The notes: generated by a model not told the origin, from the letters alone. Counted from the stretch's first letter, positions 34,653-45,102 are shown. The stretch is DNA of 64,000 nucleotides from Rhodospirillaceae bacterium (GCA_018666155.1 JABJAH010000011.1:1-64000), one strand, 5' to 3'. A program made the numbers and translations.

Positions 34653-35642
34653 ATGATTGATCCCTTTGGAAGACCTATCAGCTATTTACGTGTCTCGGTC
34701 ACCGATCGATGCGACCTAAGGTGCGTCTATTGTATGTCGGAAGACATGGTGTTTCTGCCGAAACGCGATCTGCTGACGCTAGAAGAACTCGATCGCCTCT
34801 GCAGCACTTTTGTCGACCTAGGTGTTCGTAAGCTGCGATTAACTGGGGGTGAACCCCTCGTGCGCCGGAATGTCATGTCCTTGATTGAATCCCTAGGACG
34901 TCACGTAAAGAATGGCGCGCTTGATGAACTAACTCTCACAACGAATGGGACACGTCTGTCTGAGTTCGCCGGTCGACTGGCTGACGCCGGCGTTCGCAGA
35001 ATCAACGTGTCGTTAGATACTCTGGACCCCGATCGCTTCCGCAAGATTACGCGTTGGGGCGACCTTGAAAAAGTATTGGCTGGACTAGAGGCCGCAAAAA
35101 AAGCCGGGCTATCAATCAAGATCAATACTGTCGCCATGCGGGATGTTAACGAGCACGACATCGATGACATGGTGTCATGGTGTGGTGACCAAGGGTTTGA
35201 CCTAACCTTTATCGAAACCATGCCGATGGGTGACATCGACGGAGATCGGACCGAACAATACATGCCGCTCAGTATGGTGCGCGCTAATCTTCAGAAGAAA
35301 TGGACTCTGAAAGAGACAGATTTTCAAACCGGTGGGCCCGCCCGCTATACCGATTGCCAAGAAACAGGACAGCGGATCGGCTTTATTACGCCGATGACTC
35401 ACAACTTCTGTGAGTCGTGCAATAGAGTCAGACTGACCTGCACCGGCACGCTGTATATGTGTCTCGGACAGGATGACGCGGCAGACTTACGCACACCTCT
35501 GCGTCAGAGTGAGAGCAATGAGCCACTCGTCGCAGCCATTCACGAATCGATCACACGTAAGCCCAAAGGGCATGATTTCATCATCGACCGGCGCAATAAC
35601 CGACCGGCGGTAGCCCGGCATATGAGTGTAACAGGCGGGTAG
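34653..35642 (+). CDS. moaA: GTP 3',8-cyclase MoaA
   Basis: 329 residues, the radical SAM enzyme for the first step of molybdenum cofactor synthesis. The N-terminal cluster motif is Cys20, Cys24, Cys27 (CDLRCVYC). TGGEPLVR follows, and the C-terminal [4Fe-4S] ligands lie in [15 protein letters not shown]. The protein ends in GG, required for activity in known MoaA. It stands apart from other moa genes here. All key residues are intact and length is standard. Confidence 0.96.
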   Translation: MIDPFGRPISYLRVSVTDRCDLRCVYCMSEDMVFLPKRDLLTLEELDRLCSTFVDLGVRKLRLTGGEPLVRRNVMSLIESLGRHVKNGALDELTLTTNGTRLSEFAGRLADAGVRRINVSLDTLDPDRFRKITRWGDLEKVLAGLEAAKKAGLSIKINTVAMRDVNEHDIDDMVSWCGDQGFDLTFIETMPMGDIDGDRTEQYMPLSMVRANLQKKWTLKETDFQTGGPARYTDCQETGQRIGFITPMTHNFCESCNRVRLTCTGTLYMCLGQDDAADLRTPLRQSESNEPLVAAIHESITRKPKGHDFIIDRRNNRPAVARHMSVTGG

Positions 35643-35715
35643 GCTCCACTCTTATCCATCTATATACTTCGCCCTAACCAAACCGCCTTTAATTTCAACC
35701 GACCCCGGTGCGACT

Positions 35716-36483
35716 ATGAGCGAGCCTAGCGTTGCCTTCGTGGCCACAGATAGCGATCCAGCCCAGGCGGCCTTGGCCAGCCTGCAAGAACGCTATGGCC
35801 AAGTTAGCCCTGAAGATGCGGATGTTATCGTCGCCCTTGGCGGTGACGGCTACATGCTCGAAACACTGCACGCGTATCTCCCGCTTTCTAAGCCTGTTTT
35901 TGGAATGCATCGTGGAAGCGTCGGATTCCTCATGAATAGTTACGAGGAAAAGGATTTGCCGGCCCGCCTTGCCAAGGCCGATTCCGTTGTGCTGCATCCC
36001 TTAAAGATGACCACCATCGACAACACCGGTAAAGAGTCATCGGAACTTGCCATCAACGAAGTATCCATGCTGCGCGAATCTCGGCAAGCGGCGAAACTAC
36101 GCGTGTCCGTCAATGGACGTTGCCGTATGGAAGAATTGGTCTGCGATGGCGCGCTGGTTTGCACACCGGCGGGAAGCACCGCATACAATCTATCTGTCCA
36201 TGGACCAGTCCTGCCTCTCGGCGCAAATCTTCTTGCCGTTACACCGATCAGTGCGTTCCGACCGCGACGCTGGCGGGGCGCGATTATCCCCGACAATGCC
36301 GTCATTAAGTTTGAAGTGCTGGAGGCCGACAAGCGCCCGGTCAGCGCTGTGGCCGATCGAGCAGAAGTACGTCACGTTACTGAAGTCACGGTCAGAGAAG
36401 ATCGCGACATATCTATAACTTTGTTGTTTGACCCAGAACACAATCTGGAAGAGCGGATATTGGCTGAGCAATTCCTGCCGTGA
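35716..36483 (+). CDS. nadK: NAD kinase
   Basis: 255 residues. It phosphorylates NAD to NADP. The GGDG motif is at residues 42-45 ([10 protein letters not shown]), the NE/D motif in LAINEVSM, and the glycine-rich [12 protein letters not shown] block follows. This short form is typical of alphaproteobacteria. Its TGA overlaps the GTG start of the next gene (GTGA), so the AbrB-type membrane protein is translationally coupled to it. 73 bases separate it from moaA on the same strand. Confidence 0.95.
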   Translation: MSEPSVAFVATDSDPAQAALASLQERYGQVSPEDADVIVALGGDGYMLETLHAYLPLSKPVFGMHRGSVGFLMNSYEEKDLPARLAKADSVVLHPLKMTTIDNTGKESSELAINEVSMLRESRQAAKLRVSVNGRCRMEELVCDGALVCTPAGSTAYNLSVHGPVLPLGANLLAVTPISAFRPRRWRGAIIPDNAVIKFEVLEADKRPVSAVADRAEVRHVTEVTVREDRDISITLLFDPEHNLEERILAEQFLP

Positions 36484-37583
36484 CGGATCGGCCGGACGAG
36501 ACTCCGTCGTCTCCTCTACCTCCTGCGAGCTTGCGCAATATAGGTTCCGCCCTGGCGCTGGGTTTAGCGGGCGGCGCCACTTTCTTCTGGCTGTCTCTAC
36601 CCCTGCCATGGATGCTCGGTGCAATGGCCGCGACATCCGTCGCCGCGATTAGCGGCATGTCCCTCGCCATGTCAAAGCATCTGCGGCATCTCATGATCGC
36701 CGTGATTGGGGTGCTTTTAGGAAGCGCTTTCACACCCGAGTTGGCAGGTCAAATTGCCCTCTGGACGGCAAGCCTCACGATTCTTGCGGTATTTCTAGTT
36801 CTATTGGCCGTCCTGGTACCGTGGTGCCTACGCCACGCCGGCTACGACCGAGCCACCGCGTTCTTTTCTGCCTTACCCGCGGGTCTGACCGAGATGACAG
36901 CTATCGGATCTGACAACGGCGGCAACCCGCAGACCATTGCCCTGACCCATACGGTGCGGGTCCTCATCGTCGCCTTTGTCATTCCTTTCCTAATGGTCGT
37001 GCTGGCCGGCTATGAGCGGCCGACTGCCGCCGGGAGAACAATGATTGATGTCTCTGGCGCTGACCTCAGTGTATTGGCGGCATGTTGCGTGATCGGACTA
37101 TGGCTTGGCCTGAAGTTTAAGTTTCCAGCCGGAGCATTGGCAGGCCCCCTCATTCTCAGTGCCCTGGTCCACGTGACAGGCCTCACCTCCTCCTCTCCTC
37201 CGGATTTTCTCATCTCGATAGCGCAAGTTGTATTGGGCACGTCCGTGGGGGCGCGGTTCGCTGGCCTGACCTTTGCCAAGACTGGGAAGACGATCTTGCT
37301 TGCCGCGATAGCGACCGTCGGGATGCTTATTCTAAGCGGTATAGGTGCAATGCTACTCGGACCGCTGATCGGCGTTGACCCGTTAGCCTTACTCCTCGCC
37401 CTTGCACCTGGCGGTGTTACTGAGATGAGCCTCATAGCGTTAGCGCTGGATCAAGACATCGCCTTTGTCACGACCCACCATGTCGTCAGGATCGCGTTGA
37501 TTGTCATGATTGGGCCGGCGGTATTCGTAGCAATGGAACGCTTGCGGACACGGTCAGCCCTTACCACCGAAACCCGGGAATAG
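36480..37583 (+). CDS. AbrB family (ammonia monooxygenase-like) membrane protein
   Basis: 367 residues with about ten hydrophobic segments in two similar halves. Each half carries the family motif seen as [12 protein letters not shown] and [15 protein letters not shown]. These AbrB/YqgA-like membrane proteins were named by error after the AbrB regulator, and transport is assumed but unproven. It starts with GTG inside the nadK stop. The 3' end overlaps the convergent HAD gene by 23 bases. Substrate unknown. Confidence 0.85.
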   Translation: MTDRPDETPSSPLPPASLRNIGSALALGLAGGATFFWLSLPLPWMLGAMAATSVAAISGMSLAMSKHLRHLMIAVIGVLLGSAFTPELAGQIALWTASLTILAVFLVLLAVLVPWCLRHAGYDRATAFFSALPAGLTEMTAIGSDNGGNPQTIALTHTVRVLIVAFVIPFLMVVLAGYERPTAAGRTMIDVSGADLSVLAACCVIGLWLGLKFKFPAGALAGPLILSALVHVTGLTSSSPPDFLISIAQVVLGTSVGARFAGLTFAKTGKTILLAAIATVGMLILSGIGAMLLGPLIGVDPLALLLALAPGGVTEMSLIALALDQDIAFVTTHHVVRIALIVMIGPAVFVAMERLRTRSALTTETRE

Positions 37584-38427
37584 TGGCCCATGGCACCCGG
37601 CCATATTCAGCGGCCAGGCGCGCGGCCTTTTCCGGGGCGGCTTCCTCACCATACGAGACACCCAAGGCTTCCCCGTGAATGCCGCCGGTACACCAGATTG
37701 CTTTGAGGCCGGAGTCATTGGCGCCAGCTACATCGGTCTCAAGCGCGTCCCCTATTACGGCGATTCGATTGCGGTCTGAGACGTTCAACCGATCAGCAGC
37801 AAGATGGTAAACAGCTGGATCAGGCTTGCCGCGGTAAACGGCTTGGCCACCAAGAGCCTCGTATCGCCGGGCTATGGCTCCAGCACAAATGACGCGACGA
37901 CCTTCTCGCATGACGACGTCGTCTGGATTTGCACATACCATTGGCAAATTGCGGGCCAGAGCTTCAACAAGCACTGACTCATAGATCTCAAGTCCATCGT
38001 CTAACTCGACGGGACCGGTATTGAGTATGAAGTCGGCCTGATCCAGCTGCTGGATACGCTGAATGCCGGTCTCCTCAAGGACACTGACGTCGCGTTCGGG
38101 ACCAATGTGATAGGCGCTCTTGCCCAGCCCAGCGAAAAATGGATCGTTGCGCGACGTTAATTCTTGCCATGTCGCTTCACCGGAGGAAAAAACATCACCA
38201 TACAACTCAGATGCAATTCCCATCGACGTCATCCCGTCGATAAGAAGGCGGCTGCGGCGCGGCGCGTTTGATAACAAGATCGTTTTCGTACCGTTGGTCG
38301 CGAGAGACTTGAACGTCTCGACCACGCCGGGGTAGGCAGTCACACCGTCATGAATCAAGCCCCACAGATCGAGAATAAAACCATCGAACTCTTCTGAAAC
38401 ATCTGACAACCCTTTAAGTGCTTTCAC
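37561..38427 (-). CDS. TIGR01459-type HAD-superfamily IIA hydrolase
   Basis: 288 residues. HAD motif I is DGFILDLWGLIHDG, where DLWG replaces the usual DxDG as in the TIGR01459 subfamily. LLSNAP is motif II, and YRGKPDPAVY with GDALETDVAGAND gives motifs III and IV. The subfamily is related to NagD/p-nitrophenyl phosphatases; the physiological substrate is unknown. It begins with GTG overlapping the pyrD stop (GTGA), so it is coupled to pyrD. The C-terminal part overlaps the end of the AbrB-type gene. Confidence 0.9.
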   Translation of the reverse strand: MKALKGLSDVSEEFDGFILDLWGLIHDGVTAYPGVVETFKSLATNGTKTILLSNAPRRSRLLIDGMTSMGIASELYGDVFSSGEATWQELTSRNDPFFAGLGKSAYHIGPERDVSVLEETGIQRIQQLDQADFILNTGPVELDDGLEIYESVLVEALARNLPMVCANPDDVVMREGRRVICAGAIARRYEALGGQAVYRGKPDPAVYHLAADRLNVSDRNRIAVIGDALETDVAGANDSGLKAIWCTGGIHGEALGVSYGEEAAPEKAARLAAEYGRVPWATIPGFRW

Positions 38428-39509
38428 CGCCCACCTCCTAAGCGGTGATCAACTCCGATGGCCTCAGCGACGGTCGCAAAACCATCGGCGCGCAACATTT
38501 GAGCAAGATCGGTTTTGATCTTGCCGACGAGGGCCGGGCCTTCAAATATCAACGCCGAGTAAAGCTGTATAAGACTCGCGCCCGCTTTGATTTTTTCATA
38601 CGCGTCTGCGGCTGAAGATACGCCACCCACACCGACAAGCGGAATTTTTCCGGCCGTGCGGAAATAGACGTCCCTCAAGAGAGCCGTCGATGATTCGAAT
38701 AGTGGGCGACCGCTCAAACCACCAGCCTCATTTGAGTTGGGAGATTGCAGTGTCTGCGGCCGCGCCACTGTGGTGTTGGACACAACAAGACCATCGAAAT
38801 TTTCTCTAACGGCCAAGTCACAAATGTCGGCAACATCAGCGCTTTCGAGGTCAGGAGCAATCTTAACCAATACGGTCGGATGCAATGTCTCGGGAGCAGT
38901 TTCGGCGGCTTCGCGAACAGAATTAACGATTGCCATCAGTTTGCTTGGATCCTGAAGTGCGCGCAGACCAGGCGTATTGGGAGACGAAACATTGATTGTG
39001 AGTATCTCCGAATACGGAGCCAATGTCCGTGCGAGCGCACCGTAGTCCGACGGTGGATCAGTGGCATCTTTGTTTAGGCCTATATTGACGGCAAGTGGTC
39101 CTGGCAAAACCTTCTGCCGATGTTGCGACAAATTCCGTGCGACAACTTCAGCACCAACGCTATTTAACCCCATCCGATTGATAACGGCTTGATCGGCCGC
39201 TAAGCGAAACAAACGTGGTTTTGGATTGCCGGGTTGCGGTTGGAGCGTGACCCCCCCCACCTCAACGAAACCGAAACCGAGGCGATACAGCGCAGACGAG
39301 GCTTGAGCATGTTTATCGAATCCTGCAGCTAGCCCCAGAGGGTTAGAAAACGAACGGCCCCAAACAGTTGTTTCTAGTCCATCATCCTCGCCCGAAAAAG
39401 GAAGGCACCATCCGGGAACAGCGCGAAGTGCTGAAAGCGCTAGGCCATGCGCCACTTCAGCGTCCAGCACCCACAAAAAGGGCCTTATCAACGGGTAAAA
39501 ATTAGGCAT
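38424..39509 (-). CDS. pyrD: Dihydroorotate dehydrogenase (quinone), class 2
   Basis: 361 residues. It oxidises dihydroorotate to orotate with FMN and passes electrons to quinone at the membrane, the fourth pyrimidine step. The N-terminal helical membrane-association region (FYPLIRPFLWVLDAEVAHGLAL) marks class 2. NPLGLAAGFDKHA, the catalytic-loop Ser region NVSSPNTPGLRALQ, and GGVSSAADAYEKIKAGASL are intact. It is the first gene of a two-gene operon with the HAD hydrolase. The 163-base upstream region is shared with the divergent marR gene. Confidence 0.95.
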   Translation of the reverse strand: MPNFYPLIRPFLWVLDAEVAHGLALSALRAVPGWCLPFSGEDDGLETTVWGRSFSNPLGLAAGFDKHAQASSALYRLGFGFVEVGGVTLQPQPGNPKPRLFRLAADQAVINRMGLNSVGAEVVARNLSQHRQKVLPGPLAVNIGLNKDATDPPSDYGALARTLAPYSEILTINVSSPNTPGLRALQDPSKLMAIVNSVREAAETAPETLHPTVLVKIAPDLESADVADICDLAVRENFDGLVVSNTTVARPQTLQSPNSNEAGGLSGRPLFESSTALLRDVYFRTAGKIPLVGVGGVSSAADAYEKIKAGASLIQLYSALIFEGPALVGKIKTDLAQMLRADGFATVAEAIGVDHRLGGGR

Positions 39510-39591
39510 CTCCGCCTATCCCTCCTTTAATCTGGGATATCGGATCATGGTCACTGGATAACCGCAAAGGTCGTGATTGAATAAGTATTAG

Positions 39592-39608
39592 AAAAACCAT
39601 AGGTTTTT
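39592..39608. promoter_or_regulatory. Inverted repeat, possible MarR operator
   Basis: AAAAACC, three-base spacer, GGTTTTT: a perfect 7-base inverted repeat 65 bases before the marR start in the marR/pyrD intergenic region. MarR proteins commonly bind such palindromes near their own promoters. A weak terminator reading of the repeat is possible on both strands but no gene ends there. Confidence 0.4.
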
Positions 39609-39672
39609 TGTTCATTTGAATACAGGCTTGTGGTTATAGTTGCCACGTTCCCTGGGGGTTTAGCAAAGCGTT

Positions 39673-40107
39673 TTGTCTACTGTGCGTCCTGATCCAAAAT
39701 TGTCATCCCGCGGCCTCGCCCGCCTGATCGAACAGGTCGGGAAGGCTTGCTACAACTTGGGCTACACACCCGGCCTTAATCCGGCCCAATGGGCCGCTTT
39801 ACGGTACTTCAAAGAGACAACCACAGACCGGCGAACGGTTACTGGATTTGCCAATTTCCAAGGCACCACCAAAGGTACTGCTTCACAGACCGTCGCAGCG
39901 CTTGTGCGCAAAGGTTATTTGGAACGAATCGCTGACAAGAATGATCGTCGTGTTCACCGGCTCGTATTGACTGAACTGGGTGAAGAACTGCTGCTCAAAG
40001 ACCCGCTACAGGCTCTAGCGGAGGCCGTAGACCAGCTGGAAGAGCAAGACCGGTGGGCATTGGCCGTAAATATGGAAAAGGTTCTTCGGGAACTTATCCG
40101 CGTCTAG
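39673..40107 (+). CDS. MarR family transcriptional regulator
   Basis: 144 residues with the MarR winged-helix fold: ALRYFKET, recognition-helix region TASQTVAALVRKGYLER, and wing residues KNDRRVHRLVLT. The frame begins with TTG at 39673; GTG at 39682 is an alternative. It probably binds its own control region, where a palindrome lies at 39592-39608. Ligand and regulon are not evident. It is convergent with the receiver gene 30 bases away. Confidence 0.86.
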   Translation: MSTVRPDPKLSSRGLARLIEQVGKACYNLGYTPGLNPAQWAALRYFKETTTDRRTVTGFANFQGTTKGTASQTVAALVRKGYLERIADKNDRRVHRLVLTELGEELLLKDPLQALAEAVDQLEEQDRWALAVNMEKVLRELIRV

Positions 40108-40137
40108 CCTGGACTTTAGTAAAATCAGCCAGACGGC

Positions 40138-40545
40138 CTATACGCTGTCGCCTGGCGCAATCGTTTCTCCGGACATCACAGCATCTATCGTTTTGAGCAG
40201 CTCTTCTTTCTCGAAGGGCTTGTAGATGACCGCGTTGGCACCAAAAGTCGAGGCAAGAGGCGCGGTGTATGTGAGCGGCGCATTTGGTGCACCACCTGAA
40301 ATAACAACGACAGGAACATCGTTACCCGCACCCCGGATTTCCTTGAGTAAGGCTATTCCATCCATTTCGGGCATCCAGATATCACTCACGACAAGGTCGT
40401 AAGTCCCCGATGTAATCTTATCGAGACCCTCTTTCCCGTTGGTGGCTTCGTCAACAGAATGACCCGCACCATTCAAAATCTCTCTAACCGAGAGACTAAC
40501 TTCAGGAGAGTCTTCAACTAAAAGAACGTTCGCAGTTATGCCCAC
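40138..40545 (-). CDS. Stand-alone response regulator receiver
   Basis: 135 residues, only a receiver domain: acidic pair in LLVEDS, phospho-acceptor Asp55 in VVSDIWMPEMDG, Thr/Ser switch in VVISGG, and Lys in VIYKPF. No output domain follows. It starts 17 bases after the stop of the PAS histidine kinase on the same strand, so it is that kinase's partner and may act by protein contact or pass phosphate on in a phosphorelay. In many relatives this receiver is fused to the kinase. Confidence 0.88.
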   Translation of the reverse strand: MGITANVLLVEDSPEVSLSVREILNGAGHSVDEATNGKEGLDKITSGTYDLVVSDIWMPEMDGIALLKEIRGAGNDVPVVVISGGAPNAPLTYTAPLASTFGANAVIYKPFEKEELLKTIDAVMSGETIAPGDSV

Positions 40546-40562
40546 TTACAGATTGCGACGCG

Positions 40563-42470
40563 TTATTTCTCAATGAACTCAGGGATATATACCATCGCGG
40601 TCGTTCCCATATCAACTTCGCTATCAATATTGATAGAACCACCCCACCCTAGAACGATACTATAAACAACCGATAGGCCCAGCCCCGTGCCCTGTCCAAC
40701 CGGTTTGGTTGTAAAGAATGGCTCAAAAATACGGGCACGGCTCTCTTCATCAATACCACAGCCCGTATCGGAGACCGACAGGGCCAGCCAACCGCGATCA
40801 AGCTGTTTGAGGTGCGCCTGGTCAGCTTCAGCCTCAGAAAGTCGAACCAAATCTAATTTAATAGTGCCCGCACCATTCATCGCATCCGCTGCGTTGCGGA
40901 CCAAGTTTATAACAACCTGCGATACTTGAGTCGGATTCACGAGCGCATGCGCGCCACCAATCTCTACGCGACATTTTAGTTTCAGACCGGGGACAAGGCC
41001 GCTTTTCGCCAATTTTAGGGCATCTTCCACGATAGGCTCGACCTGATGCGAGCCAATCAACGGAGCATCCTGCCGTGAAAACGTCAGAATCTGCCGAACG
41101 ACCTCGCGCGCTTTTCGGCCACTCCCTGTGATCACCTCAAAATACTTAAGTAGTTTTTCGTCATCTGGCCTACACGCTTCGCGACCAAGGTCGGACAACG
41201 TAATGATTGGCTGAAGGAGATTATTGATTTCGTGTGCAACACCACCGGAAAGCTTACCCAGCGCTTCCATTTTTTGGGCGTCCATCATCGCCTCAGTGCG
41301 GCGTCGATCGTCGGTGACATCTCTCACGATCAGGGTATGCGCCGCTACGCTGCCATCGTCTTCAGCGCTGATAGGGGCCAGCTCAATCTGGCCAAGAAAA
41401 CTCGACCCATCATCCCTGTCTAGCGTTAACTCGCACGACATCGGATTGCTGGATTGAATCGCCTCAACCAAGCCTCCGAATATAATGGGGTCAGTATCGT
41501 CTCCCCTCAAGCTGTCTAGAGACATACCCAAGAGACGACCGTCTCGAAAACCCGTCATCTCTTCCAAAGCGGCATTAACATAAAATATTTGCGGCCCTGT
41601 TGGGTCAGGGGTCAAAACAGCGACACCCACCGGTGACGCCTGCAATGCTTCTGTTAGAACCGTGTTCCGCTCCACCAAGTCACGCAACTTCTCTTCGCGA
41701 TTCTTAGCCTCAGTAACGTCCTGCACGGTACCAAAAGACGCATAAGGCTGACCGTCTACATCGAATAAAACCCGCCCCTCCACGCTGACCCATCGATACC
41801 GATCATCATTATGGACGATGCGATACTCGGCACCTGTAATCTCTTTACCGGCGATGAGACCCTCAACCATCTCTTGGGCAATGGAAACATCTTCGGGGTG
41901 AACAAATTTATTGTAAGCGTCCCCCGAAGGGGCGACAGATCCAGGGGCGATGCCATGAATTTCGTACATCTGGTGGGACCAAATAACCTTCTGAGTATCC
42001 CAATAAAGTTTATACGTCCCCATGCTAGCGATACGGGTCGCTTCTTCTAAACGCGCTTCACTTTCTAGCAATTGAAATTCGGCTGACTTCCGATCTGTAA
42101 TGTCAGTCGCCCTTAGGACGAGAAATTCCCGACCCTCAGCATCGCTCGAAGATTCCGTCGTGAAGACTTGCGCTTCATACCACGCACCATCGTGTTGTAA
42201 TTGAAAGCCTCGCTCAGCCCGCTCATACCCGATCGATTCTATCCGTTTGAGTATCGCCGCAAATATGCCACTTGGTTCACTGCCGCGAAGCGTGTCAGTC
42301 GTCGCTCCAAGAAGTCTTTCAGAGCGTGCGTTAACATCAAAAACGCGGCGCTCCGCATCAAGCAACATGACGTGCGCGGGGGATCTATTCACCAGATCGA
42401 TTGCCATATCGCGGGATATGGCTTGCATCGAATCGGTAGCCGACATGTCTCGTTCGACTTCAGACTGCAT
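40563..42470 (-). CDS. PAS-domain sensor histidine kinase, cytoplasmic
   Basis: 635 residues without membrane segments. Three PAS domains (about 18-130, 140-255, 270-385) precede HisKA with the H-box [13 protein letters not shown] (His near 412) and HATPase_c with N-box [11 protein letters not shown]1 [10 protein letters not shown]-box FEPFFTTKP and G2 GTGLGLSVV. All catalytic boxes are intact. It shares the [10 protein letters not shown]-box with the membrane kinase at 51152-53635, so the two are related. Signals are probably intracellular (redox, light or small ligands). The receiver follows in the same operon. Confidence 0.9.
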   Translation of the reverse strand: MQSEVERDMSATDSMQAISRDMAIDLVNRSPAHVMLLDAERRVFDVNARSERLLGATTDTLRGSEPSGIFAAILKRIESIGYERAERGFQLQHDGAWYEAQVFTTESSSDAEGREFLVLRATDITDRKSAEFQLLESEARLEEATRIASMGTYKLYWDTQKVIWSHQMYEIHGIAPGSVAPSGDAYNKFVHPEDVSIAQEMVEGLIAGKEITGAEYRIVHNDDRYRWVSVEGRVLFDVDGQPYASFGTVQDVTEAKNREEKLRDLVERNTVLTEALQASPVGVAVLTPDPTGPQIFYVNAALEEMTGFRDGRLLGMSLDSLRGDDTDPIIFGGLVEAIQSSNPMSCELTLDRDDGSSFLGQIELAPISAEDDGSVAAHTLIVRDVTDDRRRTEAMMDAQKMEALGKLSGGVAHEINNLLQPIITLSDLGREACRPDDEKLLKYFEVITGSGRKAREVVRQILTFSRQDAPLIGSHQVEPIVEDALKLAKSGLVPGLKLKCRVEIGGAHALVNPTQVSQVVINLVRNAADAMNGAGTIKLDLVRLSEAEADQAHLKQLDRGWLALSVSDTGCGIDEESRARIFEPFFTTKPVGQGTGLGLSVVYSIVLGWGGSINIDSEVDMGTTAMVYIPEFIEK

Positions 42471-42551
42471 ACGCTCTTAACTCTTGTCCTTGCTCAGGAG
42501 CGATAGATAACAATTACCGTCTCCTGATAGAGTTCACTCTGCATGATTTTT

Positions 42552-42800
42552 TTAGCGGGTTAAGCGAACTTTGAAAGGGGTGACGAGTTTTTCAATTTCA
42601 CTGACTTGGGATTGTTTTGAGTCCGCGATTTTAGATTCGGACTCCAATGCGCCTTTATCCAATTCGTCTTCGAAGACCATGCTCTCCAAATAATCGGCGA
42701 CGCTAGTAAGCTCTATGGCACGGTTTTTATCCAGCTCCGCTGCCCGTCGCACCTCACCCGCCGCCTTCATTACAAGAATAGATGCTTTTTCTTCAGACAT
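42552..42800 (-). CDS. Small hypothetical helical protein
   Basis: 82 residues, highly charged and helical (many Glu/Lys/Ala), with no Cys, no signal and no membrane segment. It lies 81 bases downstream-facing side of the kinase gene start, on the same strand. No family was recognised. Codon pattern and an ATG start look like a real gene, but no function can be offered. Confidence 0.55.
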   Translation of the reverse strand: MSEEKASILVMKAAGEVRRAAELDKNRAIELTSVADYLESMVFEDELDKGALESESKIADSKQSQVSEIEKLVTPFKVRLTR

Positions 42801-43063
42801 CGCAGGCGCCCCGCATATCCCGAACCACTCTCAATTATTGTTCGAGACCTCTATGACCAACGCATAAGTCATAGTCGATTCCAATGATTCGAACAATCTA
42901 ACCGGTTTGGTTGCAGCACCGCGTGCACAACTATACTTATTGATGTATGGCTAATGGTCTACAGGAACGAGCCAAACCAATGCTATGATCCCCCAAGACT
43001 GTGGTGGAATCATTGGGTGATCGTGCCGCTGCCAGGCCAGTCCGGACCCCATGGGAGAACGCA

Positions 43064-44002
43064 ATGGCTGCTGCCGCCGCTCTAGTGCAGGAAAAATTCA
43101 AAGACCCGCTGGTTACTGCGGATGGCAAATCCCGCGCCTCCATATCTCTCAAGTCTCTGGACACTCTGTGGATCAATACCGGCACCCTTTGCAATCTGAC
43201 GTGCCGGAATTGCTATATCGAATCATCCCCAAAGAACGACAAACTCGTCTACATCACGGCTGAGGACGTCGCAGCCTATCTGGATGAAATACAGGATAAT
43301 AATTTAGGAACGGAAGAAATCGGCTTCACGGGTGGCGAACCGTTCATGAATCCGTATTTTCCGGCCATGCTTGATGATGCACTGGCACGCGGGTTCAAGG
43401 TGACGATTCTCACAAACGCCATGAAACCAATGCTTAAAAACGCAGGTGTATTAGAAGAAATAGGGTCAAGTTACGGAGGACAACTAACGCTGCGCGTGTC
43501 GCTCGATCATTACACCAAGGAGGGACATGAAGCAGAGCGTGGCGAGCGGAGCTGGGACCCAGCACTGAGTGGATTGTCCTGGCTTAGCGAACGCAATTTC
43601 AAAATTCACGTTGCGGGGCGCACTTTCATCGACGAAGACGAAACGACGGCGCGGGGTGGCTACGCCGCTCTGTTCGCGCGTCTCAATCTATCAATCGACA
43701 CACAAAACCCATCCGAGCTGGTGTTGTTTCCCGAAATGGACGCAACCCTAGACGTTCCAGAAATCACCACCGAATGCTGGGGCATTCTTGATGTGAACCC
43801 TGACGCCGTTATGTGCTCGACGTCCCGCATGATCGTAAAACACAAAGGAGCATCTACGCCAACCGTGATTGCATGCACCCTGCTGCCATATGACGAGCAA
43901 TTTGAAATGGGGCAGACCCTGATGGACTCGGCAAAGGATGTCTCCCTCAATCATCCTCATTGCGCCCGGTTTTGTGTTCTCGGTGGCGCAGCATGTTCAT
44001 AG
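43064..44002 (+). CDS. Radical SAM protein with C-terminal Cys cluster
   Basis: 312 residues from ATG 43064 (GGGAG six bases upstream); an in-frame GTG at 43001 would add 21 residues. The radical SAM cluster motif is Cys43, Cys47, Cys50 (CNLTCRNC), followed by GFTGGEPFMNP. Further cysteines near the end (CTLLPYD, HCARFCVLGGAACS) could bind an auxiliary cluster. No maturase or peptide substrate gene was seen. The Crp-type regulator starts ten bases after its stop, so they form a pair. Substrate unknown. Confidence 0.85.
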   Translation: MAAAAALVQEKFKDPLVTADGKSRASISLKSLDTLWINTGTLCNLTCRNCYIESSPKNDKLVYITAEDVAAYLDEIQDNNLGTEEIGFTGGEPFMNPYFPAMLDDALARGFKVTILTNAMKPMLKNAGVLEEIGSSYGGQLTLRVSLDHYTKEGHEAERGERSWDPALSGLSWLSERNFKIHVAGRTFIDEDETTARGGYAALFARLNLSIDTQNPSELVLFPEMDATLDVPEITTECWGILDVNPDAVMCSTSRMIVKHKGASTPTVIACTLLPYDEQFEMGQTLMDSAKDVSLNHPHCARFCVLGGAACS

Positions 44003-44012
44003 GGACCTTCTC

Positions 44013-44693
44013 GTGAGCACGCCCATAACGCCGTCGGCATTGCACCCTCTCTTCATGGCACCACCTGTCCTGCTGGACCTGGTTCAACAGGGTGAGACCT
44101 TGACGCTCAACGCCCATGAAACATTGTTCAGTGAGGGCGACCCGGTACAACATCTTTATTGTGTAGCCGAGGGCACCATGGTGCTTAGCCGTTACAGCGT
44201 GTCCGGAGAACGTCAAATAATGGCGTTTCTTTTTCCCGGCGACTTTCTCGGCATCACTTTCGAGAAAACTTTCAGTCTCGGGGCAGAAACTCTGACTAAG
44301 TGCATACTTCTTCGGGTTGACCATGCAGCCCTAGACGAAAAGGCAGTGGACGACCCCAGCGTTTGGCGTGCCATGAGCGAAGTAACATGGCGTTTCCTAC
44401 GCGGGTCGATGGAGCTTACGTTCACTATTGGCCGCAAGAGCGCCGTTGGCCGGATCGCGTCCTTCCTTTTGTACTTATCGTTTCGTCAGGGCGGTTTCAC
44501 AGCACCGACAGCCGACATCAGCTTGCCGATGGGACGGCAAGATATCGGCGACTTCCTTGGCCTCACAATTGAGACCGTCAGCCGCTGCTTCACCAAACTT
44601 AAAGAAACGGGCTGCATTGCCCTACCGACAACGGACAGAGTGGAACTAGTAGACGTTGAGGCGCTGCGAACAGCAGCGGACGTCGTAGACTAA
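44013..44693 (+). CDS. Crp/Fnr family transcriptional regulator
   Basis: 226 residues from GTG 44013, which has AGGGA upstream; the frame to 43938 overlaps the radical SAM gene and is rejected. The cyclic-nucleotide-type effector domain (FSEGDPVQHLYCVAEGTMVL) and a helix-turn-helix with DIGDFLGLTIETVSRCFTKL are clear. The E-x-x-S-R recognition helix resembles FNR/FixK. The N-terminal Cys cluster of true FNR is absent, so oxygen sensing by [4Fe-4S] is unlikely. It probably controls its radical SAM partner (inference). Confidence 0.87.
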   Translation: MSTPITPSALHPLFMAPPVLLDLVQQGETLTLNAHETLFSEGDPVQHLYCVAEGTMVLSRYSVSGERQIMAFLFPGDFLGITFEKTFSLGAETLTKCILLRVDHAALDEKAVDDPSVWRAMSEVTWRFLRGSMELTFTIGRKSAVGRIASFLLYLSFRQGGFTAPTADISLPMGRQDIGDFLGLTIETVSRCFTKLKETGCIALPTTDRVELVDVEALRTAADVVD

Positions 44694-44734
44694 CAAGCTT
44701 CGCGGAATGACCTAAAACTAAGAAACTCAGCGAG

Positions 44735-45094
44735 CTAGGATTGCACCCATGCGATGGCGTCAGCGTGCCGGCCATCTACGAAAAACTCGTATGAGCCCTC
44801 TGGCAAAGAATCCCGGAGCATCAGCGCCAGCCCTGCCCACGAAGGACCACCAACGACAGCCGCCTTCTCACACTTGTCGCGATTTTCTGCAAGGATTGCG
44901 CCGTTGTCCCACTGGCTTGTCTCGTCCAACCCCTCAAGAGCTGACAGATCCGCATAGAATCGGAAGGTTTCATGTGCCTCGAGTACCGTGGCCATAGCGA
45001 CCTCAAAGACATCGCAATAGTCAGCCTCGGTGAGCATGCCCGACGCCTGAAAACAAACCAAATTGCCACCACTGCTGTATAACAACTTTAACAT
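44735..45094 (-). CDS. SpoIIAA/STAS-like small protein
   Basis: 119 residues from ATG 45094, whose GAGG lies six bases upstream within the stop region of the preceding gene; TTG 45106 overlapping that stop (TTGA) is an alternative. The pattern NLVCFQASGMLTEADYCDVFE, a YADLSAL strand and ENRDKCEKAAVVG fits the SpoIIAA-like (STAS-related) fold used by small cytosolic proteins of unknown role. It is the last gene of the NCS1 permease operon. Catalysis is not expected. Confidence 0.65.
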   Translation of the reverse strand: MLKLLYSSGGNLVCFQASGMLTEADYCDVFEVAMATVLEAHETFRFYADLSALEGLDETSQWDNGAILAENRDKCEKAAVVGGPSWAGLALMLRDSLPEGSYEFFVDGRHADAIAWVQS

Positions 45095-45102
45095 CTGACG
45101 CC

